48,278 nt of DNA from a bacterium CG10_46_32 (lineage in GTDB: Bacteria; Patescibacteriota; Patescibacteriia; UBA2169), in assembly GCA_001889965.1 (NCBI GenBank), contig MOEI01000032.1, positions 1 through 48,278 on the forward strand. The letters are read 5' to 3'. Below are positions 16,256 to 22,840 of this stretch, piece after piece. Under the pieces are notes generated by a model that had not been told where the DNA came from, ran no database searches, and worked only from the letters and a program-made list of their open reading frames with translations. How positions within the stretch are numbered: the first letter of the stretch is position 1; the number at the start of each line of letters is the position of its first letter. A program made the translations under genes and the position numbers.

Positions 16256-16283
16256 AGTCTAACATAAAATTAAAATAAGTCAA
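16256..16283 (-). promoter_or_regulatory. promoter of the aromatic leader unit
   Basis: On the minus strand, TTGACT (16278-16283), a 16-bp spacer and TAGACT. It is divergent from the tyrS promoter, with the two -35 boxes 20 bp apart. Confidence 0.65.
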
Positions 16284-16303
16284 ACGAGGTTGCTACTACC
16301 ATC

Positions 16304-16331
16304 TTGACAAACAAAGTGTCGGCGGTATAGT
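16304..16331 (+). promoter_or_regulatory. promoter of tyrS-pheA
   Basis: TTGACA (16304-16309), a 16-bp spacer and TATAGT (16326-16331). A 12-codon ORF (ATG at 16354) overlaps the tyrS Shine-Dalgarno site, but no terminator follows it, so I do not call it an attenuator. Confidence 0.75.
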
Positions 16332-16394
16332 TAGTCATAATAAGAAAAAATATATGAACATTAACAATATAACCACCAGGAGGGTATAAGTACT

Positions 16395-17627
16395 ATGAAT
16401 GCACTCTCTGTATTGAAAGAGCGTGGCTTTGTTCAACAATGCTCAAATGAAGACGCCATACACAAAGCGCTGGCAGAACCAGGGGTTGTCTTCTATGCAG
16501 GATTTGACCCCACTGCCGACAGTCTGCACATCGGCAGCCTTGTTCCTATCATGGCTATGGCACATCTGCAACGCGCTGGACATATTCCAATCGGCCTTAT
16601 CGGCGGCGGCACAACGCTCATCGGGGACCCGAGTGGCAAAACAGAAATGCGCAAACTGATTTCTCCTGAAGAAATTGAGCGGAACGGCCACGGGATACTG
16701 AGCCAGCTCAAGCGGTACCTCAAGCTTGACGAGGGTGACGGCATGTTCGTGAATAATGCGGACTGGCTCACTGGACTGAACTACATCCAATTCCTCCGCG
16801 ACATCGGCCGCCACTTCAAAGTCAACGAGATGATACGGGTCGAAGCATACCGACAGCGGCTTGAACGCGCGGAAGGCCTCTCGTTCATCGAATTCAACTA
16901 CCAACTCCTCCAGGCATACGACTACTTGGTGCTGCATGATAGACACGCCTGTCGCCTGCAGATCGGAGGAGATGACCAATGGGGCAACATCCTCGCAGGA
17001 AAAGACCTAATCCGACGCATGCGGAGTGAAGACGTGCATGCATTGACGTTTCCGCTCATCACCACGGCACGTGGACAGAAGATGGGAAAGACCGAAGCCG
17101 GGGCAATCTGGCTTGACGCTTCCAGAACCTCGCCCTACGAGTTCTATCAGTACTGGATCAATGTGGACGATCGCGATGTGGCACGGTTCCTGGCGCTGTT
17201 CACCTTTCTGGAAATGGAAGAAGTGAGCCAACTCGGCAATCGAACGGGCGCTGAACTCCGTGAGTCGAAATCCATACTTGCGTTCGAAACTACGACTTTG
17301 GCGCACGGAAAAGAAGAAGCGCAAGCAGCACAAAATCAATCCCGCATTCTCTTCACGCAAAGCGATGGCGCAACAATTGATACACCGAGCACAGTTATGT
17401 CTCGGGATATATTTGTCCCTGGAATCAACGCGGCAGATTTACTACACAAAGTCGGCCTCGCAAGTTCAAAAGGCGAGGCGCGCAGACTCATTCGAGATGG
17501 AGGTGCATACTGCAATAACCAGAGAATCACCTCGATCGATACTCTCATCACACTGGAGAATTTTACAGACGAGAGACTGACGCTTCGTAAAGGCAAAAAA
17601 AACCACCGCACCATCACCATCACCTAG
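16395..17627 (+). CDS. tyrS: tyrosyl-tRNA synthetase
   Basis: A 410-residue class I synthetase. The first signature is DSLHIGSL, the tyrosine-binding region includes YQLLQAYDYLVL and IGGDDQWGN, and the KMSKS loop is KMGKTEAGAIW. The C-terminal S4-like domain holds the stretch VGLASSKGEARRLIRDGGAYCNN, split here for brevity as VGLASSKGEARRLI then RDGGAYCNN. It charges tRNA-Tyr. The start at 16395 has AGGAGGG 10 nt upstream. It is the first gene of a two-gene unit with prephenate dehydratase, 21 nt apart, so tyrosine use and phenylalanine synthesis are co-expressed. No T-box is visible upstream. Confidence 0.97.
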   Translation: MNALSVLKERGFVQQCSNEDAIHKALAEPGVVFYAGFDPTADSLHIGSLVPIMAMAHLQRAGHIPIGLIGGGTTLIGDPSGKTEMRKLISPEEIERNGHGILSQLKRYLKLDEGDGMFVNNADWLTGLNYIQFLRDIGRHFKVNEMIRVEAYRQRLERAEGLSFIEFNYQLLQAYDYLVLHDRHACRLQIGGDDQWGNILAGKDLIRRMRSEDVHALTFPLITTARGQKMGKTEAGAIWLDASRTSPYEFYQYWINVDDRDVARFLALFTFLEMEEVSQLGNRTGAELRESKSILAFETTTLAHGKEEAQAAQNQSRILFTQSDGATIDTPSTVMSRDIFVPGINAADLLHKVGLASSKGEARRLIRDGGAYCNNQRITSIDTLITLENFTDERLTLRKGKKNHRTITIT

Positions 17628-17648
17628 ACAACTACAAGGAAAGGTGCC

Positions 17649-18554
17649 ATGGACGCAACTGAAAAATTAAAAGTTGGGTATCTCGGGGCCGCTACCGATA
17701 GCGGCCCGGATACCACCACGTTCGGATTCATGGCAGCGAAGCAGTTTTTTGCCGCCACCGAAGACGAAGTGAATTTTGTCAACCTGCCTTCGCATGGAAA
17801 CATCTGCAAGGCAGTCGGCAAGCAGGAAATCCGGTTCGGGGTAGTGGCCGTTGAAAATGTCATAGACGGGATGGTGAACGAGACGGTCCGCGCGATAGAA
17901 GCAGCACATGGGCATTGGGGAGTGCATATCACTGGCGAAACCGTCATCCCCATCGAGCTCTTCTATTTGAGCAAGGACGGCAACCCGCAACCCACAGTGG
18001 TCTCCCACGAAAAAGCGTCGGGCCAGTGCAGTCGGTTCGTCAATCAGCTCAAGGATGAGGGTATCGCGGTCGAAACCAGAAACTCGACCGGAGAAGCGGC
18101 ATATGCGGCAAGCCAGAACGGTGAGCTCGCATGTATCGCTTCCAGCCGCGCAGAGCAGGTGTACGGCCTCAACCGTATCAACAATACCGGTAACATTGTC
18201 GACAACCCCAACAGTATGACCCGCTTCTGGATTATCAGCAAGGAGCACGGCAACCGCACCGGCCACGACAAGTCGTGCTTCCTCATCAACCTGGAGCAGG
18301 CAGCGGTCGGCGCACTCTACCGGACGCTGGAGTGCTTCGCACGGCATAGGTGCAACCTGCTGATCGCGTACCCTATCTCCATACCGGGGAAGCTCTGGGA
18401 ATACACGTTCCTGCTGGAGTTCGAGGGGCACATCAACGATGATTCCATCGACGGCACCTGGGAGGAGCTGCGCAATAGTGGACTCTGCCTCAACCCCCCG
18501 ACCTTTCTGGGCTCGTATCCCTCAGTAACAACGAACATTACCGTTCCTGCCTAA
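17649..18554 (+). CDS. pheA: prephenate dehydratase with ACT-like domain
   Basis: A 301-residue protein. It begins KVGYLGAATDSGPDTTTFGFMAA, has GVVAVENVIDGMVNETV (compare G-V-V-P-I-E-N), and keeps the catalytic motif SMTRFWII. It is thus the only one of the three PDT-family proteins in the window with the T-R-F motif. A C-terminal ACT-like region (NLEQAAVGALYRTLECFA) follows, but the Phe-binding ESRP motif is replaced by IAYPIS. It should convert prephenate to phenylpyruvate; Phe feedback control may be altered. AAGGAAAGG precedes the ATG. It is cotranscribed with tyrS and followed by a strong terminator. Confidence 0.88.
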   Translation: MDATEKLKVGYLGAATDSGPDTTTFGFMAAKQFFAATEDEVNFVNLPSHGNICKAVGKQEIRFGVVAVENVIDGMVNETVRAIEAAHGHWGVHITGETVIPIELFYLSKDGNPQPTVVSHEKASGQCSRFVNQLKDEGIAVETRNSTGEAAYAASQNGELACIASSRAEQVYGLNRINNTGNIVDNPNSMTRFWIISKEHGNRTGHDKSCFLINLEQAAVGALYRTLECFARHRCNLLIAYPISIPGKLWEYTFLLEFEGHINDDSIDGTWEELRNSGLCLNPPTFLGSYPSVTTNITVPA

Positions 18555-18583
18555 AAAGGAGAAGGCAACGAACAAAAAAGATC

Positions 18584-18623
18584 AAATGCTGGCTATCTAA
18601 ACTATCGATAGCCAGCATTTTTT
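18584..18623 (+). terminator. intrinsic terminator of tyrS-pheA
   Basis: AAATGCTGGCTATC, a short loop, then GATAGCCAGCATTTTTT. Confidence 0.92.
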
Positions 18624-18631
18624 ATATAAAT

Positions 18632-18663
18632 AAAAAGTGTCTATCGCAACATACGATAGACAC
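18632..18663 (-). terminator. intrinsic terminator of the unknown 293-residue gene
   Basis: On the minus strand, GTGTCTATCG TATGTTG CGATAGACAC followed by TTTTTATTT. Confidence 0.9.
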
Positions 18664-18705
18664 CATTGATCAACGGGTACACTTTCGCCTACCGGCTGAT
18701 GATGC

Positions 18706-19587
18706 TCACTTACCCATTTCTTCATTGAGATGGCGAAGAAGATAGCCGAGCGTGCCAATAGGAACCACGGGCGATGCCGAATAAAGATAGGTCCCTACCA
18801 GACGCTTACTTTCACGCCGCCAGGACCGGATACTCGCAAAAGTCTTTCTCATTTCAAGATAGGCATACCCAGGAGACAGCTGCATATCCATTCGTACCAG
18901 GTGTGGGATATCCGCCGTGGCAAGTTGAGTAACCATCTCTGTCGTAGCGGGCACCATGACATGCCCATATGCATTACCGCGAGTCTCGTGTCGCGCAATA
19001 TGTCCCGTCTGGTCTGAACCAATAAACCAACCAGGAGAACGAGCCTCTTGCACTCCACGCACAACTACATCGAGATTCCACGGCTTCACCTCCAAAGCGA
19101 ACGGCATTACAAGCCCGCTAGCAAACCCTTCATATACACTGTCGCCATCCTCGTCTTCCAACAACATCTCCCCATCTGCCAGCGCCCAACTCAACATGTC
19201 CTCGGTGTAGGTCAGTATATAGGGACTACGAATATTCATCCCCATCGGGACATGAAACGCGTTACCCTCCCGCAAGAGCTCGCGGGACAGATACATGTCA
19301 CACACTGAGCAAAAAGCCTGGAGGACAACGTACAAATTACTTGCCTCACGTTGAAACGTATGCAGTGCCTGCGAAAGCACGGCTACTGCCTCGACATCTC
19401 TGACTGCCTGCATCGCAACAACCACAAGCAAACGATCGTCCTTCCTGTTCACGATGTCGCCTACTACTCCCCTGTATTCGACAACAGACCGTTCGGTCAA
19501 CTCGTCACAGGGAATCTTCAGCTTCACCACCGCAGGAGAGTCAATCACTTCTGTTGTCGGACTATCCACTCCAATGAACTTTCGCAT
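18706..19587 (-). CDS. unknown 293-residue protein
   Basis: I do not recognise this protein. It has no signal peptide or membrane segment. Visible features are a mid-region CSVCDMYLSRELL, an acidic stretch LLEDEDGDSVYEG and a C-terminal SWRRESKRLVGTYLY. I chose the second of two adjacent ATGs (19587), 5 nt after AAGGAGG. A TTGACA-17-TATGGT promoter lies about 60 nt upstream. Convergent with tyrS-pheA and flanked by its own terminator, it follows the single-gene layout of the surrounding amino-acid region. An 11-codon ORF rich in aromatic codons (MVDSFDWSFYQ) overlaps the -10 box, but no terminator follows it. Confidence 0.75.
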   Translation of the reverse strand: MRKFIGVDSPTTEVIDSPAVVKLKIPCDELTERSVVEYRGVVGDIVNRKDDRLLVVVAMQAVRDVEAVAVLSQALHTFQREASNLYVVLQAFCSVCDMYLSRELLREGNAFHVPMGMNIRSPYILTYTEDMLSWALADGEMLLEDEDGDSVYEGFASGLVMPFALEVKPWNLDVVVRGVQEARSPGWFIGSDQTGHIARHETRGNAYGHVMVPATTEMVTQLATADIPHLVRMDMQLSPGYAYLEMRKTFASIRSWRRESKRLVGTYLYSASPVVPIGTLGYLLRHLNEEMGK

Positions 19588-19644
19588 CATCGCCTCCTTG
19601 GCGTTTTGAGTTGTGGATCCTATTGATAAAAAGACCAATCAAAC

Positions 19645-19676
19645 GAATCTACCATAACAAACCAACGCCTTTCTGT
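19645..19676 (-). promoter_or_regulatory. promoter of the unknown 293-residue gene
   Basis: On the minus strand, TTGACA, a 17-bp spacer and TATGGT, about 60 nt before the start codon. Edges are approximate. Confidence 0.65.
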
Positions 19677-19702
19677 CAATGGAACGGTGTAACGTTGTCA
19701 AC

Positions 19703-19746
19703 GGGAAATAGAAATGTCACCTTTTGCGGGATTTAGAAATGTCACC
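19703..19746. repeat. paired 19-bp direct repeats (possible IS-end remnant)
   Basis: GGGAAATAGAAATGTCACC and GGGATTTAGAAATGTCACC lie 25 bp apart in an otherwise empty spacer. The TAGAAATGTC core resembles, from memory, terminal repeats of some transposons. No transposase is nearby. Confidence 0.45.
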
Positions 19747-19812
19747 CCTTGACGAGTTGGCGTGCTAATACATCTGCGTGAAATCAAGTAATCCCCTACT
19801 CCAAAATTGAAC

Positions 19813-19849
19813 AAAAAAACCGTCCCGTCCGATAGTGCCGGACGGGACG
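19813..19849 (-). terminator. terminator of the T-box-controlled unit
   Basis: On the minus strand, CGTCCCGTCC GGCACTATC GGACGGGACG followed by GTTTTTTTG. Confidence 0.9.
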
Positions 19850-19868
19850 TAGTTGCAAGAGGCAAAAC

Positions 19869-20147
19869 TTAACCTCTTCGAGGAACAGTTCCCCAACCTG
19901 GAGCCCTGGTCTTGCGCGGCTCAAAGGTGGGACGGATCATTTCGCCTTGCGAATGCACACCGCTTATGATGAGTCCGATACCGCCATTTTGGGGTTGAAT
20001 CGGCAAATCGCGCATATAGCATCCGAACGAATCCTCCTCGTAGCGTTCAAGCACATCGCCACACGAGCAGCACACTACCTCCTTGATCGCGCCCCAGCCG
20101 ATCAGCTGAGTTTCAATGCGAGTACTCACATGCTGGCAGTCTGACAT
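19869..20147 (-). CDS. unknown small protein with a CxC/C zinc-ribbon-like patch
   Basis: A 92-residue protein of unknown function. It contains EVVCCSCGDVLERYEEDSFGC, which could bind a metal, and a basic C-terminus (RKTRAPGWGTVPRRG). Codons and Shine-Dalgarno (AAAGGAGGGG, about 7 nt before ATG) support real translation. It is the second gene of the T-box-controlled unit, 22 nt after the 87-residue gene, and is followed by a strong terminator. The T-box suggests a role in amino-acid supply or in the response to its shortage, possibly isoleucine. Confidence 0.75.
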   Translation of the reverse strand: MSDCQHVSTRIETQLIGWGAIKEVVCCSCGDVLERYEEDSFGCYMRDLPIQPQNGGIGLIISGVHSQGEMIRPTFEPRKTRAPGWGTVPRRG

Positions 20148-20169
20148 TATACTTACCCCTCCTTTTGAT

Positions 20170-20433
20170 TTACACGATGGGTGCTAAGATAAATACTTCA
20201 GATCCAATTGACGATTCTTCTACATATCCGTCACAATCAATGCATACTCCGTGCTTAATACGGCCAAGGTATCGGACCGTGTACCCGTTTCCGTCTGTGT
20301 GTTCAATACGAGAATTAGCCGGATACGTTCCGGACAATTTAACATGCCGGTGGATACACAATTCCTGACGTTCTTCTCGCTGCTTCTCAAGTGCGCGGTC
20401 TCTCGCATAGGAAAGTGCATAGGCCCAGTGCAT
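20170..20433 (-). CDS. unknown small protein, first gene of the T-box unit
   Basis: An 87-residue protein of unknown function. It has an N-terminal charged helix (ARDRALEKQREERQEL) and a C-terminal half with GRIKHGVCIDCDGYVEE. The CxxC could be a half metal site. AAAGGAGA lies 6 nt before the ATG at 20433. It follows a T-box leader directly, so transcription should continue into it only when the cognate tRNA is uncharged. T-box targets are normally synthetases, transporters or biosynthetic genes; this protein fits none that I recognise. Confidence 0.75.
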   Translation of the reverse strand: MHWAYALSYARDRALEKQREERQELCIHRHVKLSGTYPANSRIEHTDGNGYTVRYLGRIKHGVCIDCDGYVEESSIGSEVFILAPIV

Positions 20434-20481
20434 GACTATTCTCCTTTGCTAAAAATTGTTAAAAGAACCAGTGCGAATAAC

Positions 20482-20868
20482 AAAAATCCCGCCCCCAACG
20501 CACAACAAATAATTGTGCATCAAGGGCGAGATTCTTACGTCTCGCGGTACCACCTTGGTTGCCTAAACGTTTCTAACGAATTTTATAATGCAGCTTATTG
20601 ATAGAGGCCGTATATATTAAATAGTGACCTTCAAAAGCTACAAAAAAATCCGTCAGTAAAACGGATTAAGGCCACTTTACCGACTCTGACCTACCTTTCG
20701 GTAGCGACATCAGCTAGACCATGATTACGGAGTCTGCCGAATTCGTACTATCGCACGAACCTCCTCACTCTGCCCAACCCCCAGCATATCACCCTTAAAA
20801 TTCTTACAAATTTTTAGGGAACCCGACATTGCCAGGGACAGAGATCAACGGATTTGTAATTGTTAATG
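20482..20868 (-). ncRNA. T-box riboswitch leader
   Basis: On the minus strand the T-box sequence AAGGTGGTACCGCG is at 20543-20556. Its competing terminator (AATCTCGCCC...GGGCGGGATTTTTG) is at 20482-20533. Upstream is a stem I whose distal part AGAGTGAGGAGGTTCGTGCGA matches the usual AG-bulge and GNGNGA loop arrangement. TGGT in the T-box implies a tRNA ending A-CCA. The best specifier candidate, in the loop above a GCTGG/CTAGC stem, is AUC (Ile) at 20723-20725, followed by A. A U-tailed hairpin at 20641-20669 sits where stem III is expected. This leader accounts for the whole gap between tspO and the small gene. Confidence 0.87.
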
Positions 20869-20873
20869 CGTGC

Positions 20874-20901
20874 ATTATAGCACGCTCGCAGGATTTGTCA
20901 A
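20874..20901 (-). promoter_or_regulatory. promoter of the T-box unit
   Basis: On the minus strand, TTGACA (20896-20901), a 16-bp spacer and TATAAT. The -35 box overlaps the tspO stop codon. Confidence 0.85.
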
Positions 20902-21383
20902 ATAATTGCCTTGTTTAAATACCAAATCACCCCGTTCAAAATTACCGCAAACGAAACCCACAAAAGATACACAAGCATTAAGACTCCCGCAGCGCGGCGC
21001 ACATACCAAAACGCAATAGTAGTGGCAAGAATCATAAGCCACAATGCTTGAATTTCAACAAACGCATACCCAATTTCGTGTGCTCCAAAAAATACAAATG
21101 ACCACACAACATTCAACGCAAGTTGGGCGCCAAACAGCGTAAGTGCTAAACGCTGGTGTTCCCCTCGCCCGTGCTGCCACACTAGGTACAAAGCAACGCC
21201 CATAAATAAAAACAAAAAAGTCCACACTGGGCCAAATACCCAATTGGGCGGATTTATCGCAGGTTTAATAATAGCGCTATACCACGGCTCCCTATTTGAC
21301 ATGGTGGCAATGGATCCAATAAACCCTGCTGCTTGGGGAATAGCCAAGGCAATAATTAATTTTTTGATGTTTATTCGTGACAT
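20898..21383 (-). CDS. tspO: TspO/MBR-family membrane protein
   Basis: A 161-residue protein with five hydrophobic segments, the family's usual length and topology. Signature segments are SNREPWYSAIIKPAINPPNWVFGPVWTFLF, shown here as PWYSAIIKP and NPPNWVFGPVWTFL, then LNVVWSFVFFGAH. TspO proteins bind porphyrins and other hydrophobic ligands and are tied to stress or tetrapyrrole handling. I chose the ATG at 21383 (MSRINIKK), as the longer frame runs through an inverted repeat. A 12-bp perfect palindrome lies about 90 nt upstream in the promoter region shared with a divergent transcript. Confidence 0.92.
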   Translation of the reverse strand: MSRINIKKLIIALAIPQAAGFIGSIATMSNREPWYSAIIKPAINPPNWVFGPVWTFLFLFMGVALYLVWQHGRGEHQRLALTLFGAQLALNVVWSFVFFGAHEIGYAFVEIQALWLMILATTIAFWYVRRAAGVLMLVYLLWVSFAVILNGVIWYLNKAII

Positions 21384-21468
21384 AGAGCGAGCGAAGTGCT
21401 CAAGGCCGAAAGCTTTGAGCACTTCCGAGCCGAAGAGCGAACATACGCCTATATTTTTTTCTTATATA

Positions 21469-21507
21469 CATAGTATACCACATAGCTTGACTAAATGGTA
21501 TACTATG
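21469..21507. promoter_or_regulatory. perfect 12-bp inverted repeat with divergent -10 boxes
   Basis: CATAGTATACCA, a 15-bp spacer, then TGGTATACTATG. Each arm includes a TATACT hexamer on the outgoing strand, so it could be a divergent promoter, an operator, or both, for tspO and the plus-strand transcript. Confidence 0.55.
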
Positions 21508-21514
21508 ATATACC

Positions 21515-21749
21515 AATTAGTGCCAAAGCAGAACGGCATCCTGCGGAGGCAATCGTACCTTGTTCTCGGCAACACACCCGCAACCACAGGAGTCGCCTAT
21601 ACGCACAAACGCACAACCCGCCGAAGCTCCGCCGTTTTCTCGTGGAGCGTGTCGACGGAAGAAGAAGCAGAACGGAGCCTGGCAAGGACTCACGTTTGCG
21701 AAATAGAATCCTGCCGCAACGCTTGTAAACGTGCGGCAGGTATTTTTTT
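21515..21749 (+). ncRNA. possible small structured RNA (or short ORF) ending in a terminator
   Basis: This stretch between tspO and the msrA remnant is GC-richer than its flanks and ends in a strong plus-strand terminator. A TTGACT-16-TATACC promoter could start it near 21515. It has GCTCC/GGAGC and GCGGAG/CTCCGC complementarity and two copies of AGCAGAACGG. One frame stays open but runs through the terminator without a stop; another stops inside the terminator loop and is Arg-rich. I see no match to tmRNA, RNase P or SRP RNA. Confidence 0.4.
21710..21749 (+). terminator. plus-strand intrinsic terminator
   Basis: CCTGCCGCA ACGCTTGTAAACG TGCGGCAGG followed by TATTTTTTTA. Confidence 0.9.
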
Positions 21750-22023
21750 ACTTCAAAAGCTTAAAAAACCCCTCCCGCAGCTTCTGAACTTTTGGATTGA
21801 TGATTGCCTGGCAATACGCTTGGTCTGGATTTTTTTTAAAATAATCGTGGTGATCTTCCTCGGCTTCGTAAAACTTTTCCAAGGGAGACACTTCTGTAAT
21901 AATAGGGCTGTTAAATATTTTTGCATGCTCAAGCTCGCGGATAAAACGTTCAATTCCCTGGCGCTGGTCGTAGGTAGGGTTCTCAACTGTACCACCTGCA
22001 TACCCGAGTATGTAATCCCCCAT
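21748..22023 (-). pseudogene. msrA: peptide-methionine sulfoxide reductase A remnant
   Basis: The frame encodes ILGYAGGTVENPTYD, a typical MsrA N-proximal segment, then jumps to RFIRELEHAKIFNSPIITEV and the C-terminal PLEKFYEAEEDHHDYFKKNP and YCQAIINPKVQKL. The central region normally between these (including the TGHAE and QYRS segments) is missing. So is the N-terminal GCFWC loop with the catalytic cysteine. Sequence upstream to about 22110 shows MsrA-like fragments in other frames. I read it as a degraded gene with an internal deletion and frameshifts. Sequencing error cannot explain the missing middle. Confidence 0.75.
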
Positions 22024-22153
22024 TTATTAATAGCAGCTTGCACAATGTACGGCAATGCGTGAAAGTTGCTGGGTCAAAGATAAGAATAATTCCATAGTTT
22101 TATTTAATTATCATACCACAAGTATCTTTGCATTGCCCAATTATATTTTCTAA

Positions 22154-22194
22154 TAAAAAAGAATCCCCGCCAGACTATAGTGTCCGGCGGAGAT
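22154..22194 (-). terminator. terminator of the unknown 174-residue gene
   Basis: On the minus strand, ATCTCCGCC GGACACTATAGTCT GGCGGGGAT followed by TCTTTTTT. Confidence 0.88.
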
Positions 22195-22215
22195 TGGGTA
22201 CAACAGGCGCAGGAT

Positions 22216-22740
22216 TCAGCCAGCCATTACTACTTCCTGCTCTTCCGGTATTTTGAACCATAGGTTCACCGGTGTCTCGTCGAACGGAACAATTGCTTCG
22301 GAGTGATAGCCATCATGCTCCGATAAAAGCGTAAACACCAACTCGCCTCCAGCGGGCTCCTCGACCCTGAACCGATAGAGCACGTAGAGTGTACAACGCT
22401 GCGCCACCAGGTGCGCGAAACAGTACTGAGCGAGGTGCGGCGTGTATGCCGTGGGGTGGGCCAGGAGCGCGTCAAGCGACAGACCTTCGCGATCTTTGTT
22501 GAAACGCACCGACATTGGACTCTGCATGTCCACACACACAGGGTACGGGCCACCAAACCGAACTAGAACACGTGGTACCAGCTGACACATCCTGATCAGA
22601 TGCCCAGAGAATGCCAGCTCAAAGGTGAGGTTGATGCACGGCCTCACCCCTTCCCACACAATGGACTCATCCGGAATCAGCGCCGGCTCGTCGACACGAC
22701 TAATCCAGTCAACGAGCCTGACGCCTCGCGAAACTCCCAT
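22216..22740 (-). CDS. unknown 174-residue protein
   Basis: I do not recognise this protein. It has no membrane segment or signal peptide. It alternates hydrophobic and charged residues in a way consistent with a beta-rich soluble domain, and ends NLWFKIPEEQEVVMAG. AAGGAGG lies 5 nt before the ATG at 22740. A TTGACA-17-TAGGCT promoter and a strong terminator make it a single-gene unit like its neighbours. No leader peptide is present. Confidence 0.72.
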   Translation of the reverse strand: MGVSRGVRLVDWISRVDEPALIPDESIVWEGVRPCINLTFELAFSGHLIRMCQLVPRVLVRFGGPYPVCVDMQSPMSVRFNKDREGLSLDALLAHPTAYTPHLAQYCFAHLVAQRCTLYVLYRFRVEEPAGGELVFTLLSEHDGYHSEAIVPFDETPVNLWFKIPEEQEVVMAG

Positions 22741-22798
22741 AACAACCTCCTTCTCGTTGCGAGCGTTGTGTGAAACGCGTACGTAAGGAATGAAAAAT

Positions 22799-22827
22799 CA
22801 GCCTATCGTGTAACTGCAGGATTGTCA
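22799..22827 (-). promoter_or_regulatory. promoter of the unknown 174-residue gene
   Basis: On the minus strand, TTGACA, a 17-bp spacer and TAGGCT. Edges are within a base or two. Confidence 0.65.
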
Positions 22828-22840
22828 AGGTGCGCAGCAA

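Noticed and set aside
16354-16389. Short ORF (MNINNITTRRV) before tyrS as an attenuator leader
   Set aside because: No terminator or alternative hairpin follows it and it overlaps the tyrS Shine-Dalgarno site.
21244-22062. 272-codon plus-strand open frame across tspO, the spacer and msrA
   Set aside because: It runs through a strong intrinsic terminator and the antisense of two recognisable genes; only the central part could be an RNA or short ORF.
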